From positions 62,001 through 126,000 of the forward strand of contig JAVSML010021668.1 in NCBI GenBank assembly GCA_038503035.1: 64,000 nucleotides of DNA, read 5' to 3'. Below the pieces are notes generated by a model. The model did no database searches. It was given only the letters and a program-made list of their open reading frames with translations, and was not told the DNA's origin. Positions 47,071 through 58,520 of this stretch are shown here, piece after piece. The stretch comes from Crocodylus rhombifer (Eukaryota; Chordata; Crocodylia; Crocodylidae). Numbering within the stretch: position 1 is the stretch's first letter; the number at the start of each line of letters is the position of its first letter. The position numbers and the translations under genes are program-made.

Positions 47071-48264
47071 CTGGGCCTTTGCTTTTTCCGTAGGCCTCTG
47101 CCACTCCTGGAAACTTTCTGGCCTCCGAGCCTCCCTTGTCTTTTTCCCTTGTGCATTTTGCCTGCTCCCCAGTTTCCTGGGTGCCGGTGTGGAAGACATC
47201 CCTCCCACTCTGCCCACTACTCCTCATACCTGTCTCCTAGTTTTTTCATCTCTCCTGTGCATCCTAGCTGGTCTGTGCTTGTAGGTGTTTTTCTTTTTTT
47301 TTTCTGGTTTGAGGGATTAGTCTCTGTCTGGGGGAAGAAGTGACTAATTGGAGAGCAAATGGTTAGAGTGACGAAGTCAAGGGGCCCACTCAAGCTCAGC
47401 GATGCCTGCAGGTGGAGAGATGCATTGGCAGCTCATGGCCTAGCAGCCATTTGTATCTTTTCTCCGTCCCCCACCCCTCTGCTCTGTTATGGAAGAAATT
47501 CAGATTGTGACTTGCATTGTTGTAATATCACTTGACAGATTAAAAGTGGTTTGTAGTTACTAATCCTTGAACACCTTCGTGAAATATTATCCCTGTTCCT
47601 CCTGTGGAAGCCTCAGAGGAATGGCACCGGGGAAACCATGCAATTGACAGAACTGGGAACTAGAAAAAGACAACAATGTGGCCTTCATCTCAGGTTCATG
47701 CTCAATCCCATTTTGCCTGCTCACTTTGAGTATCTGAAAAGCACAAAAAGTGTACATCACTTGTAAATTTTTGACAAGTTCCTTCAGTAATGGGCCCTTC
47801 CCTATCTGTCACCATAAAATATCTCAAACAATAAACAGTTTTTTATGCTAGTAATACCAGGTTATTAAGCTATTAGAAAGGAAAATGGTCTTAAAATTTC
47901 CTTTAGAGCTTTATTCTTTGTTCATTGCTTGCCTGTATTTCTCTAATCTTGGATAAGCAGGCTCAAAGTCAGTTTACCTTCCCAGTTCCCATTGTTGGAA
48001 ATTTTAGGTTTTCAACCGTGCAGAATAGCTTATGTCAAAAATAAAAAAGAAAAGTTTACAGTGGAATTTGAGATGTATAAGAAAATCTCTTGGGCCTCAT
48101 AAAACCTTATTTTTGAAATATTGAAGTTTGGGCTGTAATTGAATTTTCCTTTAAACTGTTAACCACAAACCTTAAGTAATCTACCCTGAAGTTTCACATT
48201 TGAGGTTTATCATTGTTGTTAACTTGTTTGTTTTTTCCTTTTTTTTTAATATGGCTATATACAG
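46664..48264 (+). other. YTHDF3: YTHDF3 intron 1
   Basis: GT (46,664) to AG (48,264). The first 400 bases are still CpG island, then AT-rich. A pyrimidine-rich tract precedes the acceptor. No other gene is seen inside. Confidence 0.9.
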
Positions 48265-48289
48265 AGACCTAAAGGACAAGGAAATAAAG
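48265..48289 (+). CDS. YTHDF3: YTHDF3 exon 2 (25-nt microexon)
   Basis: Encodes RPKGQGNK plus the first base of a Val codon, exactly as in the human protein. It lies between a TATACAG acceptor and a perfect GTAAGT donor (48,290). At 25 nt it is a microexon, easily missed by automated prediction. Because 25 is not a multiple of three, skipping it alone would shift the frame. Confidence 0.94.
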
Positions 48290-51200
48290 GTAAGTTCTTC
48301 TTTTGTGTCTCTGTCAAAGTCCGTGAGCCTACAGTTTGTAGAGGTAAATGACTGTTCAACAAATCATATGAAGAGAATGTAATTTCACAATGCTTTGCAA
48401 TCCATTTTATCACAGCAGCATAATTAGAAATAGGATACCAAAGGAATATTTTCCAGTCATTTTAATATTGTATAATGATACATCACTATAAAAATGCTTT
48501 TATCTACTGACCAAAGTAAACAGTTCATGATTAATCAAATGATAAGATGATATAATTATTTCCATATAGCTATCTTTCAGGGAAAATGTTTGTACTATAG
48601 CTGGGCAAGTATGCGTAGGCACTTGAGTAGGGCTGATGTACTAATACCAGATGAGAGGGTCTTTTGGATAGATAAACAATAAAGAGAGATGATCATGCCA
48701 GTTTCAAGTTTCCTCACTCTGAACGGATGACATCCCTCCAGTTCCAGAAACCTTCAGTGGTTTCTTTTTCATTTTGACTACAGTACAGAATATTCTTCCT
48801 AGTATTTCTCTAGTTTCTCTCTTCTTCCCCTGTCAGTGCTTTGCTTATGATCTTTAAACACCACACTTGTTTTGGCTTTCTTTACCCACACAAATTTTCC
48901 TAAACAGTTCTCCTTCATCCTCCCTGGAAAAGCCAATGTCTAAATGACTTACTGACTTTTAGAATTATATTTTATGATTGCTTTCTGTTCTGATTTTCTA
49001 AACATCCGTTTTGTAAATATCATTCATTTTCTTTGCCCTCTGTTTTTCCTTGCTTAATTTTTTTAATGTGTATTCATTTCCTTGGGAGCTAAGCAGTTGG
49101 GCTGTGATATAGTAGACAGAATGCAACATGTATGATATATGGAGTAAACATGCTTCTTGCTGTTTTCACATGTAGGAATTATCTTGTGTGAATGCCTGAT
49201 AATAGGTAAAATAGCATATAATATAGTAGGAAGGTGGTCAATGATATTTAACATTAAAGTGCGTTCTTGAACTGTGAGCTTTATTTTGTTTAAGTGTGGG
49301 ATTTTTTTCATAATGTAGTCACTCTTAGAAATGTTGCACTTGTTACTAGAACTTCAAATGAAAGAGGGTTTTACCATTCATATTGCAAGTTTACTAGTTG
49401 AGTTGATCCAAGGATCTCTCTAGGAACTGTCACTTTACATGTTTGTTGTCTTTGTCCCTCTCACTCCTATGCTCTGTCTGTGCAGTTTTATCTGTATCCA
49501 CAGTAACACGTCACATTGGTACAGGTGATTCCCAATTTATCTTTTGTACTTGGTACTTTTCCTTGGCGTTCCATCAGCATCTCGGGTTGTAGCTAGTGAA
49601 AACTGAAATTTCTCTCTCACTGTGTCCATTATATCACTGCATAACCCCATACCTTCCTCCATTTTTGTTCTCTCATTTTGGTAACAGCACCCTTCCCAAG
49701 GCTGGCTTTTAATTGCCCCTTTATGCTTCTCCCCCCTCACCTACACCCTTGTGTAGACAGTGTGAAATACAAAACTACCTCTTGTTCTTAAACATCAAAG
49801 TTACTGTATTTTCTTGTGTTAGTTTTAAAACCTTAACCAGGTCAAAATTTGTCCACACCTGTGCTTTAACAATAACATGTATTTGAAGTAGAATTTAAGG
49901 GATTTTATTCCTGGGTTGTTTTGCAAGCATTTGATATTGAAAATATGGTAGTCAGTTTTACTTTCATTTATCTACACTAGCAAGTTTGGTGAGATTTGAG
50001 AATACTGTAGAATGTGTATTTCTAATAAAACTTTTTTTAGAAACCATATCCTGGTCAGACTTAATTGATCTCTTTGAACTAGGCAAGATTTACCTCTGGA
50101 AAAGACAGTTCCAGCACCAAATTACTTAATAGTTAAGGAAATACATTTTAACAGATTAAAGAGAAAGTTAATGAGAGTATTTTGGTGACATAAACTAGTT
50201 TTGTGGGCAGTTAGTTGAGTTATTCAGGTCGTGTCTGCATTGTCAAAGACCTGGGCGTGGGGCTGTGGCTACTGTGCAACATGGCATATCTGTCTGTGGG
50301 TGGAATACCTGAAATGCATCCACTGTAACTGCCTTATTAATGTGTACCCGCTACCACTTTAAACATGCTTTTGTGACATATCTACTGGTGTGCACCCGTC
50401 ACTTCTCTAAGGCAGCTACATTGCATTCATTCTAGGTTTGTACTGCATGGTGTAGACATGACTTTAGAGGCTGTTTCAAGGGTATATATTTGGTGCTTGT
50501 GGTCTCTACTGCTTGAGCATTAACAGTTGGTAATTGCTTACAGGCAGCATGGCATGCTTGTTATTTAAGGAGACTTTAAGGAAAAAGTGTACAGGATTGA
50601 CAGATTACTTTGGGGAGTGCATTCCATACTTGGGGGATTAGCATGGTTGAAAATGGAAAAAGGGCAGTTAATGGCATCTGGAATGGAGTTAGTAGGAAGT
50701 TAACAATAATAGTAATTGGGGTAAGCTATCGTGGTTTAAGAAGGCACAATGTTAAGATATAAGAGCAGATATGTTCTCTTTATTAAATGATACTATGGAA
50801 GTGGCTAAATTGTGTGGTCTAGTTCAATTTATTTTGACACCGTGTAGACAGCTCGTTACAAATTGTGGGGGAAAGCACCATGTGCCAACCAAAAATAGTG
50901 AGATTTTATTTTAGTTTTAGGCCAAAAAAAGCCTGCATTTTGTGCCTCTATGAGAACTGATTGAATAAAATGTTCTCCTTAAGTTTCTTCATCACTTAAA
51001 ATTGTCATCTTGAACACAGTTATTGACACATTGTCAATTAGAGCAGGTTTCAGTGCATAAAAAGTGCCTTGTAGGAAAGTTTGGTTATTCATACAAAAAA
51101 AATCTTTTTTTTGCTTTCTATTTTGTATATTGTAGTATGTTAAAACTAAAGCACATGTAGAACTTGATACTTTCCTGTTATCTTTCATTTTATACAGTAA

Positions 51201-54200
51201 CGTTTTCTTAAATAAAGCTGTTTAGGTGTGTGAAGTCTCATCTACACTGACGTATGGGAATGGAAACTTCATATACCTATCTTACACCTTGGTTAAGAAA
51301 AACTGAAGTCTTTTAATGTAAAGTTAGTTCTTCCATCTTTGTATCCCTAGCTGGTGAAGATCAATGTACCATAATAATTTGCTACCAATTATTATCTAAA
51401 GGTGAAAAAAATAAAAAGACCACAAGAGTGTATTCTGCATTTGAGCTATTTAAAATTTACGACTTAATTGTGTTACCTGTAAATTGTATTTTAAAGAACG
51501 AAAAAGAAATATTTCATGTTCAAGCTAACATTTGAGGTAGTGGATTTTTGGGGCACTATAGACTATTTACTAGTTTGAGCTGGGCAAAGATTAAGTTGAA
51601 ACATTGTTTGCTTAGCTTTCTTGGAATGGGGTATGTACTGTGGTCCATTTTTAGAACACTTTAAATATGCAGGGCTAAATCCACTATTTTGAATAGGGTA
51701 GTCCAACATAGAATGAAAAGCTAAAATAAAACATTATCAATGCTGAATTTCATCTTTGGGAGTATGACAGCCTGGCAGTCTAGAACTGTTTTATGTTTCT
51801 GTGGCTTAGGATGTGGCTACAGACAAAGTAAGAAAGCAAATACATTTTTTTAAGGAAGATCCAGCATTAGAAATCTCATGGCTGGACAAAGTAAGACAAA
51901 CAACTTAATATAGATTTATTTTTAAATATCTCCTAGACCACCAAAAACACTCATTTCAGATTAAAATTTAATGCCAATTCTTAGTATGAGAGAATTACTT
52001 CAGATAGAAGGATTCTGCTGCTGGCATAAGCGATATGTTTCTCAAACTGTGTTTAGTAGGTTGTTTTTGTTTGTTTTTGAAAAATTTGGATTCCTTAATC
52101 ATCTTATTATTAACCATTGCATCTGAGTTGTGGCCCTATCCTTACTGTTTAGTTTAGACCAAGTAATGAACCCGTTTTTTTTTAAGTGACACTGACAATA
52201 GACTTTTTGTGGATCCACCATCCTGTGCAGCTGAGCCAGACATAAGAAGAATTGTATTCTTTCAGCTCATTAAAGCATTTTTATTGTCTGCTCTCAATTT
52301 AATATGAGTATTTGCACTTCTAGTTTTTGTTTCAATACTGTAACTCAAGCGATATATTTTTATTTTGGGAAAAAGTCTAGGCAACTTCATTACATTACTT
52401 TAATTAATCTTAGTTGAACCTTTAAGTATTTCTGTGTCTCAGTTTATCTGTATCCTTCCCTCCTACTCCTCCCTTTTGTTTTTGGGGGGATTTTTATTTA
52501 TTTATTTATTTTTGGCTTAACCATTTATCTGTGACCTCAAAATATGGTTGGGGGTTTTTTTTTGGTTTTTTTTTAATTTTATTTTTTTTTAATATAATCG
52601 TTGTGGTGTCAGGTGTTTTGTAACTACTGCCTGAATTGCTGAAAAACTAAAGGCTTACAGGAATTAGGCATGTTCTTAATTTTTATTTTGTTAAAAATAC
52701 CAACAAGGATTCTGATTATATATAAATGAAAGGACTGCATGCACACTTGCTTCCTGCCTTAAGACATGAATTGTCAGCTCCTGGAGCTGGTACAGTAGTT
52801 TGTTTCACTTATATTTTCTTGACATCATAAGTGATATTGCTAAATGATTCCTGCCACTTAGTCACTATAGTACAGCTTTAGCTTCACAGTTGCCTTTGAT
52901 TATATATAATCGCAATCATGGAAACTTTACAAAATTGTTGGGATGGGGACAAGCTAGTTTGCAACTTAAGATTTGTAAAATGAGTGTCACTCAACTCTAA
53001 GTCTTCAACTTTTTAATTTAGATTCATGGCTGTATATACTTTTTCAGAGGATTTTGACAAAAGAAGGTAACCACAGAAACAACTTTTTTTGTTTCCAGTC
53101 AAATAACTGAGTCAGTCTGATGCATTCTGCTTCTCATGATTGGAACTTTCTGTTTCAGAGTGGCTAAAGTGGGTCTTTAAACATCACCCTTCTCACTAAG
53201 TTTATTGATTCCCAACCAAAGAATTGCACATGAGGAAAATCACACAGCTTTGAAACTCAGCCTTCATCTGTAGAATGTGTGGTCAAGAAGCTCATACTCA
53301 TGAATTTCCCAACCACCTTCCAAGTGCCTCACTTTAAACAGGTTCTAGCCTGCTAATGGCTGATCTTGCTGGGGTACACCTGGGAGAAATGTGTTCATGG
53401 CTTGTGAATACTCATGTATGTTTCCAGAGATGTTTATGTTCAGACTGGAAACTCCTTGAGGCAGGGACTTGTCCTTTTATGCCTTTACAAAATGATTTAA
53501 TGTACCATACAGTGGTCAGTGTTGTTTGTATGCCACCCTAATACACTAAGGTCTGTTGTGCAATGAAAAAAATCTGGCATTTTTACATTAGTTGATACTA
53601 TAAAGTTAAATTCTGTTGTTTAGTGGAGGTTCATTGGTTGAGCATGAACTGTGACTTAAGAGTTTTTGTTCTGCATTGTGTAGGCCTTCTGTAGACAACA
53701 ATACTGAATATATTTGTATTTTTTCTTGTAACTGCAGGAAAAATGATTTGCTATGACACACTCCTGCACTGTGAAATTATGCCACATAAGTGATACGTTC
53801 TTCTGGATAAAGAATTCTGTGCCATCAGACTTCTATAGTGTATAAAACATTAGTTTTCCTTTTCTGTTAATAGAAAACATTCTAACTGTGGTATCTTAAT
53901 TAGAATACTTTTTGTCAATATTTTTCACCTAAACAGGTGAACTTGATAAAATGTCATTAAGATTTAAACATTTAGGAACCTGTATTTTAGTTACTTGTAA
54001 AGAGTATATTATGTATTTATTAAAATGACACTTTAAATGACATTTTCCAAGAGGTTTATTGCAGTCACTTTGTGTCTAGTGGTTGTAAGTGCATGGTAGA
54101 ATTTGCTACCTTATTTTGTTTCTATTCTTAGATAGAAAAGCACTGGTTTTCAAATGCTCTAAAATAAATTCAACAAGTAATAGTATAACAAGATGTTCCA

Positions 54201-54330
54201 CATTTCACCAAAATGAGAGTACAGGCAATTGACAGTACAGATAGCAAAATATTTGGAATTGAGTTGGGATTAATTTAGAAGGGCTTTATTGTAACTTTAA
54301 AGAGCGTTCCTGACATAGACTTACTTTTAG
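48290..54330 (+). other. YTHDF3: YTHDF3 intron 2
   Basis: GTAAGT donor to TTACTTTTAG acceptor, about 6.0 kb, AT-rich. It contains a probable MITE at 50,226-50,464. T-rich runs lie near 52,490-52,600. No other genes are seen. Confidence 0.9.
50226..50464. mobile_element. Probable TIR MITE in YTHDF3 intron 2
   Basis: The left end AGGTCGTGTCTGCA is mirrored by the right end TGTAGACATGACTT. The interior has GC-rich phrases. The CATGTCTACA core is shared with the elements at 28.6 and 59.8 kb. No clear target duplication. Confidence 0.55.
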
Positions 54331-54416
54331 TTTCAGTACAAAACGGTTCGATTCATCAAAAGGATGCAGTAAATGATGATGATTTTGAGCCATATCTAAG
54401 TAGCCAGACAAATCAG
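54331..54416 (+). CDS. YTHDF3: YTHDF3 exon 3
   Basis: Completes the Val codon begun in exon 2, then [19 protein letters not shown] and PYLSSQTNQ, matching human YTHDF3 residue for residue. Acceptor TTTTAG, donor CAG|GTAAGT. Exons 2 and 3 together add 111 nt (37 codons), so they could be skipped jointly without a frame change. Confidence 0.95.
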
Positions 54417-56927
54417 GTAAGTGATATGAAATATATTTGTAGTCGGTCCAACTAAGTTTCCTTCACCTTGGATAATATGTATGCAACTGATTGCATGGAT
54501 ACTAGATATATAATTTAATGATTGGCATATACCAGGGGTGGGGAAAATGTGGCCTGGGGGCCAGGCCATTCTATCCAGCCCATGCCACCCCCCCCACCCC
54601 AAATAAAAAATAATATATTTATCTGCCCCTGGTTGCCTGTCATGTGGCCCTCAATGGCTTGCCAAAACTCAGTAAGTGGCCCTCCACCCAAAATAATTGC
54701 CTGCCCCTGGCATATACTGTCATTTAAAAACTAAATTTTTAAGAGTTGCTATTGAAAACATTAAAAAGTAAAAGTAAAAAAATGGAATTTTAGTTAAAAT
54801 TTTTCATTGTTAATATATTTGTATATTTTAGTATCCTTTAATGTTAAACAACTTTTCCAGCTTTTTCGATCTTAAAAGTATTGTTTATCATACCCTGAAA
54901 AACAGTTTATTGTCCCCCGGTTCCCTGCCCAAAAAGCAGTTCCTTGGCTAAGAGTAATATTAGCTGTGAAGACTTGATTTTCACTGAAGTTGATGAAAAT
55001 ACTATACACGATTGATGACCTAATGAATTGAAATTTAATGTCACCACCTTCTTGTGTGTAACTTTTATGACAATAAGTGAATGAAGAGTTTTGAATTCTG
55101 TATGCTTCAGGAATGCAGATTCATTTTAAAATTTTTATACATCTAATTTAATAATTAAGGAACATTTAAAAGTTGCAGGATTCTTTAGGAGGAGGAGGAG
55201 GAAGTGGAGATAACATATAAATGGCCTTTGGCATTTTTCCCTGCCTTCCTATCTCCTTTAATGTCACAACACTATACTGAATTCTGCTGAAGGAAGATGG
55301 CATATGGCATTTTTTTCAAAGCAACATCACATATTTCAAGTAAGTTTGTGCTGCATCTTCCAAAAGAGCTGAATAATTTGCCCTCCTAGCAGCTGTATTT
55401 CTGAAGCCTTGGGAGCAAGCAGATGTTTCACTAGACCATTGAATCATGTTTGAGATCCACCCTTAAATGGTTAGAGACATGGGTTTATTTCTACTGTCTG
55501 TGTACAAGACAGGCAAATGCTTTTGTACCCTCCATCAAAACACTGGAATCTTATTTCTTACTGGCATTTTTATTCCTAATAAGAATACCAAAAAATTGCA
55601 GTCATATTTACAAATCATGAAGCACTATTTATGGATTGGCAATATTTATAGGTTTCATTTTTAAAATGCCTTCATTTAGTAGTTTTAGCATTGTCTGTGG
55701 CACATGTTTTGAATGAAGTTTTTTGGCTTAAGGATGGGAAGATGAAAGTGTTAAAATATAGGGTGATACGGGGGCTGTTTAAGTACCTTTGATGGATTGC
55801 CATCTTTGCTACAGACCCTGTATTCATCTCACTACCTTGTATAAACAACATTCAGTCACTTTACATCTGGGAAAACGTGTCAAACTATATCAGAGATCCT
55901 TGCATAGATAATATTAGTACTTGAGTGCTAAAATACTAAATACTGTGAGAACTTAGCCCTTAAACATAACTATCTTTGTTATTTGTGTGCTTTGCTACTT
56001 AGGAGAAGTTGGTGTAAGCAGCAGCTGTTCATACTAACTTCAGGCCACTTCTATGTATGTGCCTGACAATTTTAAATGTAAATCAATATTTAATGTGGGT
56101 GCTTAGCTTATGAATATTCCAGCTTTTCTCTCTAAAGCTGTTCTATATCAGTTCTAATTCTGTAGGTATGAAAAATGACTTTTCATAAATAGCATATACA
56201 TTTCTTTTAAAAATAATTTTAAGAACAGTAATACATGCTTATGGCTCAGAATGCCAAATATATGGAATTATAACTAAATTCACACCTAGCTCTATTTGAC
56301 TGCTTGCTTGATGTATTACTTAAAGCTTTAGTCAGTAAAACTGAATGGTTTGAGCTTTTTTGTATCAGTTTTTTAGGAAAGGCTAAATTATTTCATGTTT
56401 CTCTATTAATAAGTTATAAGGAAGCCTATTGAATGGCTTTGTATCTGAAGAAAGAACAGTTGGGTTTTGCAAATTCAGGGATAACTGTTTTATGTCTCAG
56501 CACTTGTGTTTCTTTCTTGAGCATCTTGTTCATGTCAATGGAATAGACTCTTTCTGATAATTGAGTATCTTAAATCTAGCTTTTTGAACACTTCTAGTGT
56601 TCTTTATTGCTCTACTTTGACAGGTTATTCTCCTCCTGTCTTGCTGTCTTGAGGATGACAACTAGTACCTTTACTTTATTACATATTCCATTACATATTT
56701 AACTTTTTCCTCATGACAGAAGTGTATTTATACTCCATTCAGTTCTGAAAAATGTTGCTTCTGGTATTTATAAAGCTATCAGTTTTGAATAAAAAATAGT
56801 TTGACATTTATGCAGGAAAAATAATTGAACATTAGAAATGGAATGCTGGCATTTCTTATGGTGTTTTGTCTGGCATGCTTTCTTGAATTATGTGCATAGC
56901 ACTAATTTTTGCTTTATTTTCTTGCAG
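54417..56927 (+). other. YTHDF3: YTHDF3 intron 3
   Basis: GTAAGT donor to TTCTTGCAG acceptor, 2.5 kb, AT-rich. It contains one recent-looking hAT MITE (54,533-54,709) and a short (GGA)n-like purine run near 55,190. The open frame entering exon 4 from 56,838 has its apparent Met in this intron and is not the protein start. Confidence 0.9.
54533..54709. mobile_element. hAT MITE with perfect 8-bp target duplication
   Basis: Starts CAGGGGTGGGGAAAATGTGG and ends TGCCTGCCCCTG. The octamer GCATATAC flanks it exactly on both sides (54,525-54,532 and 54,710-54,717). TIR text and 8-bp duplication identify a hAT element. 177 bp, non-coding. Confidence 0.93.
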
Positions 56928-58520
56928 AGTAACAGCTATCCACCAATGTCAGACCCATACATGCCTAGTTATTATGCTCCATCCATTGGATTTCCATACT
57001 CTCTAGGTGAAGCAGCGTGGTCCACTGCAGGAGACCCTCCGATGCCATATTTGACAACCTATGGACAGATGAGCAATGGTGAACACCATTACATACCTGA
57101 TGGTGTGTTTAGTCAACCTGGGGCATTAGGAAATACCCCTCCATTCCTTGGTCAGCATGGATTTAATTTTTTTCCTGGGAATGCAGATTTCTCTACATGG
57201 GGGACAAGTGGATCTCAGGGACAATCAACACAAAGCTCTGCTTATAGCAGCAGCTATGGCTACCCTCCCAGCTCTCTTGGTAGAGCCATAGCAGATGGAC
57301 AGGCTGGATTTGGCAATGATACTTTGAGCAAGGTGCCTGGGATTAACAGCATTGAGCAAGGCATGACTGGACTGAAAATTGGTGGGGATATGACAGCTGC
57401 TGTGACAAAAACTGTAGGTTCAGCTCTGAGCAGTACAGGTATGACCAGCATTGCAGCAAATAGTGTGCCCCCAGTTAGCAGTTCAGCACCTAAACCAACC
57501 TCATGGGCTGCCATTGCTAGGAAGCCTGCTAAACCTCAGCCGAAACTCAAGCCTAAAGGTAATGTGGGAATTGGAGGCCCTGCTGTGCCACCTCCACCTA
57601 TAAAACACAACATGAATATTGGAACTTGGGATGACAAGGGGTCAGTGGTGAAAGCACCCCCTATCCAACCAGTACTGCCTCCTCAGACTATTATCCAGCA
57701 GCCTCAGCCATTAATTCAACCACCACCATTGGTGCAAAGCCAACTGCCTCAACAGCAGCCTCAGCCACAGCAACCACAGCAGCAACAAGGACCTCAGCAG
57801 CAGGCCCAGCCTCACCAGTTGCAGCAGCAACAGCTGCAGAACCGCTGGGTGGCTCCTCGTAATAGGGGTGTGGGCTTCAGCCAGAACAATGGAGCTGGCA
57901 ATGAGAACTTTGGTTTAGGTGTTGTACCTGTCAGCTCTTCACCTTCTGGTGTAGAGGTGCATCCAGTGCTGGAGAAACTAAAGGCCATAAACAACTATAA
58001 TCCCAAAGACTTCGATTGGAATCTGAAGAATGGACGTGTGTTTATAATCAAAAGCTATTCAGAGGATGATATACACCGCTCCATTAAGTACTCTATCTGG
58101 TGTAGTACTGAACATGGTAATAAACGTTTGGATGCTGCTTACCGTTCCCTGAATGGAAAAGGTCCACTCTATTTACTCTTCAGTGTGAATGGTAGTGGAC
58201 ATTTTTGTGGAGTGGCTGAGATGAAGTCTGTTGTGGACTACAATGCATATGCTGGAGTCTGGTCTCAGGATAAGTGGAAGGGGAAGTTTGATGTTAAGTG
58301 GATCTTTGTCAAAGACGTTCCTAATAACCAGCTGCGGCACATTCGTTTGGAAAACAATGACAACAAACCAGTTACCAATTCGAGGGACACTCAAGAGGTA
58401 CCCCTAGAAAAAGCGAAGCAAGTGCTTAAAATAATTGCTACTTTCAAGCATACCACCTCAATCTTTGATGACTTTGCACATTATGAAAAGCGTCAAGAGG
58501 AGGAGGAAGCCATGCGTAGG
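56928..58520 (+). CDS. YTHDF3: YTHDF3 exon 4, low-complexity region and YTH domain
   Basis: Encodes residues 46-576. First comes a Tyr/Ser/Gly/Pro-rich disordered region (about 46-300), then a Pro/Gln-rich segment (about 296-350, with [13 protein letters not shown]), of the kind that supports condensate formation in this family. The YTH domain covers about residues 414-548. The three aromatic-cage Trp residues that hold m6A are present: W436 (YSIWCST), W490 and W495 ([10 protein letters not shown]), two positions lower than in human because of small indels. It ends EEEEAMRR at a GTAAGA donor (58,521). The exon starts with a phase-0 acceptor (TTGCAG|AGTAAC). No stop or frameshift occurs. The three codons after the donor (VRA, then stop) would be used only if the intron were retained. 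Confidence 0.98.

Noticed and set aside
46083..47093. 336-residue open frame across the CpG island, and antisense frames up to 194 residues
   Set aside because: Low stop-codon frequency in GC-rich DNA explains them. The conserved YTHDF3 exon 1 uses a different frame.
56838..56927. Met at 56,838 as start of a 564-residue YTHDF3
   Set aside because: The first 30 codons are intron 3. A TTGCAG acceptor at 56,927 and the exon 1-3 codons give the true N-terminus.
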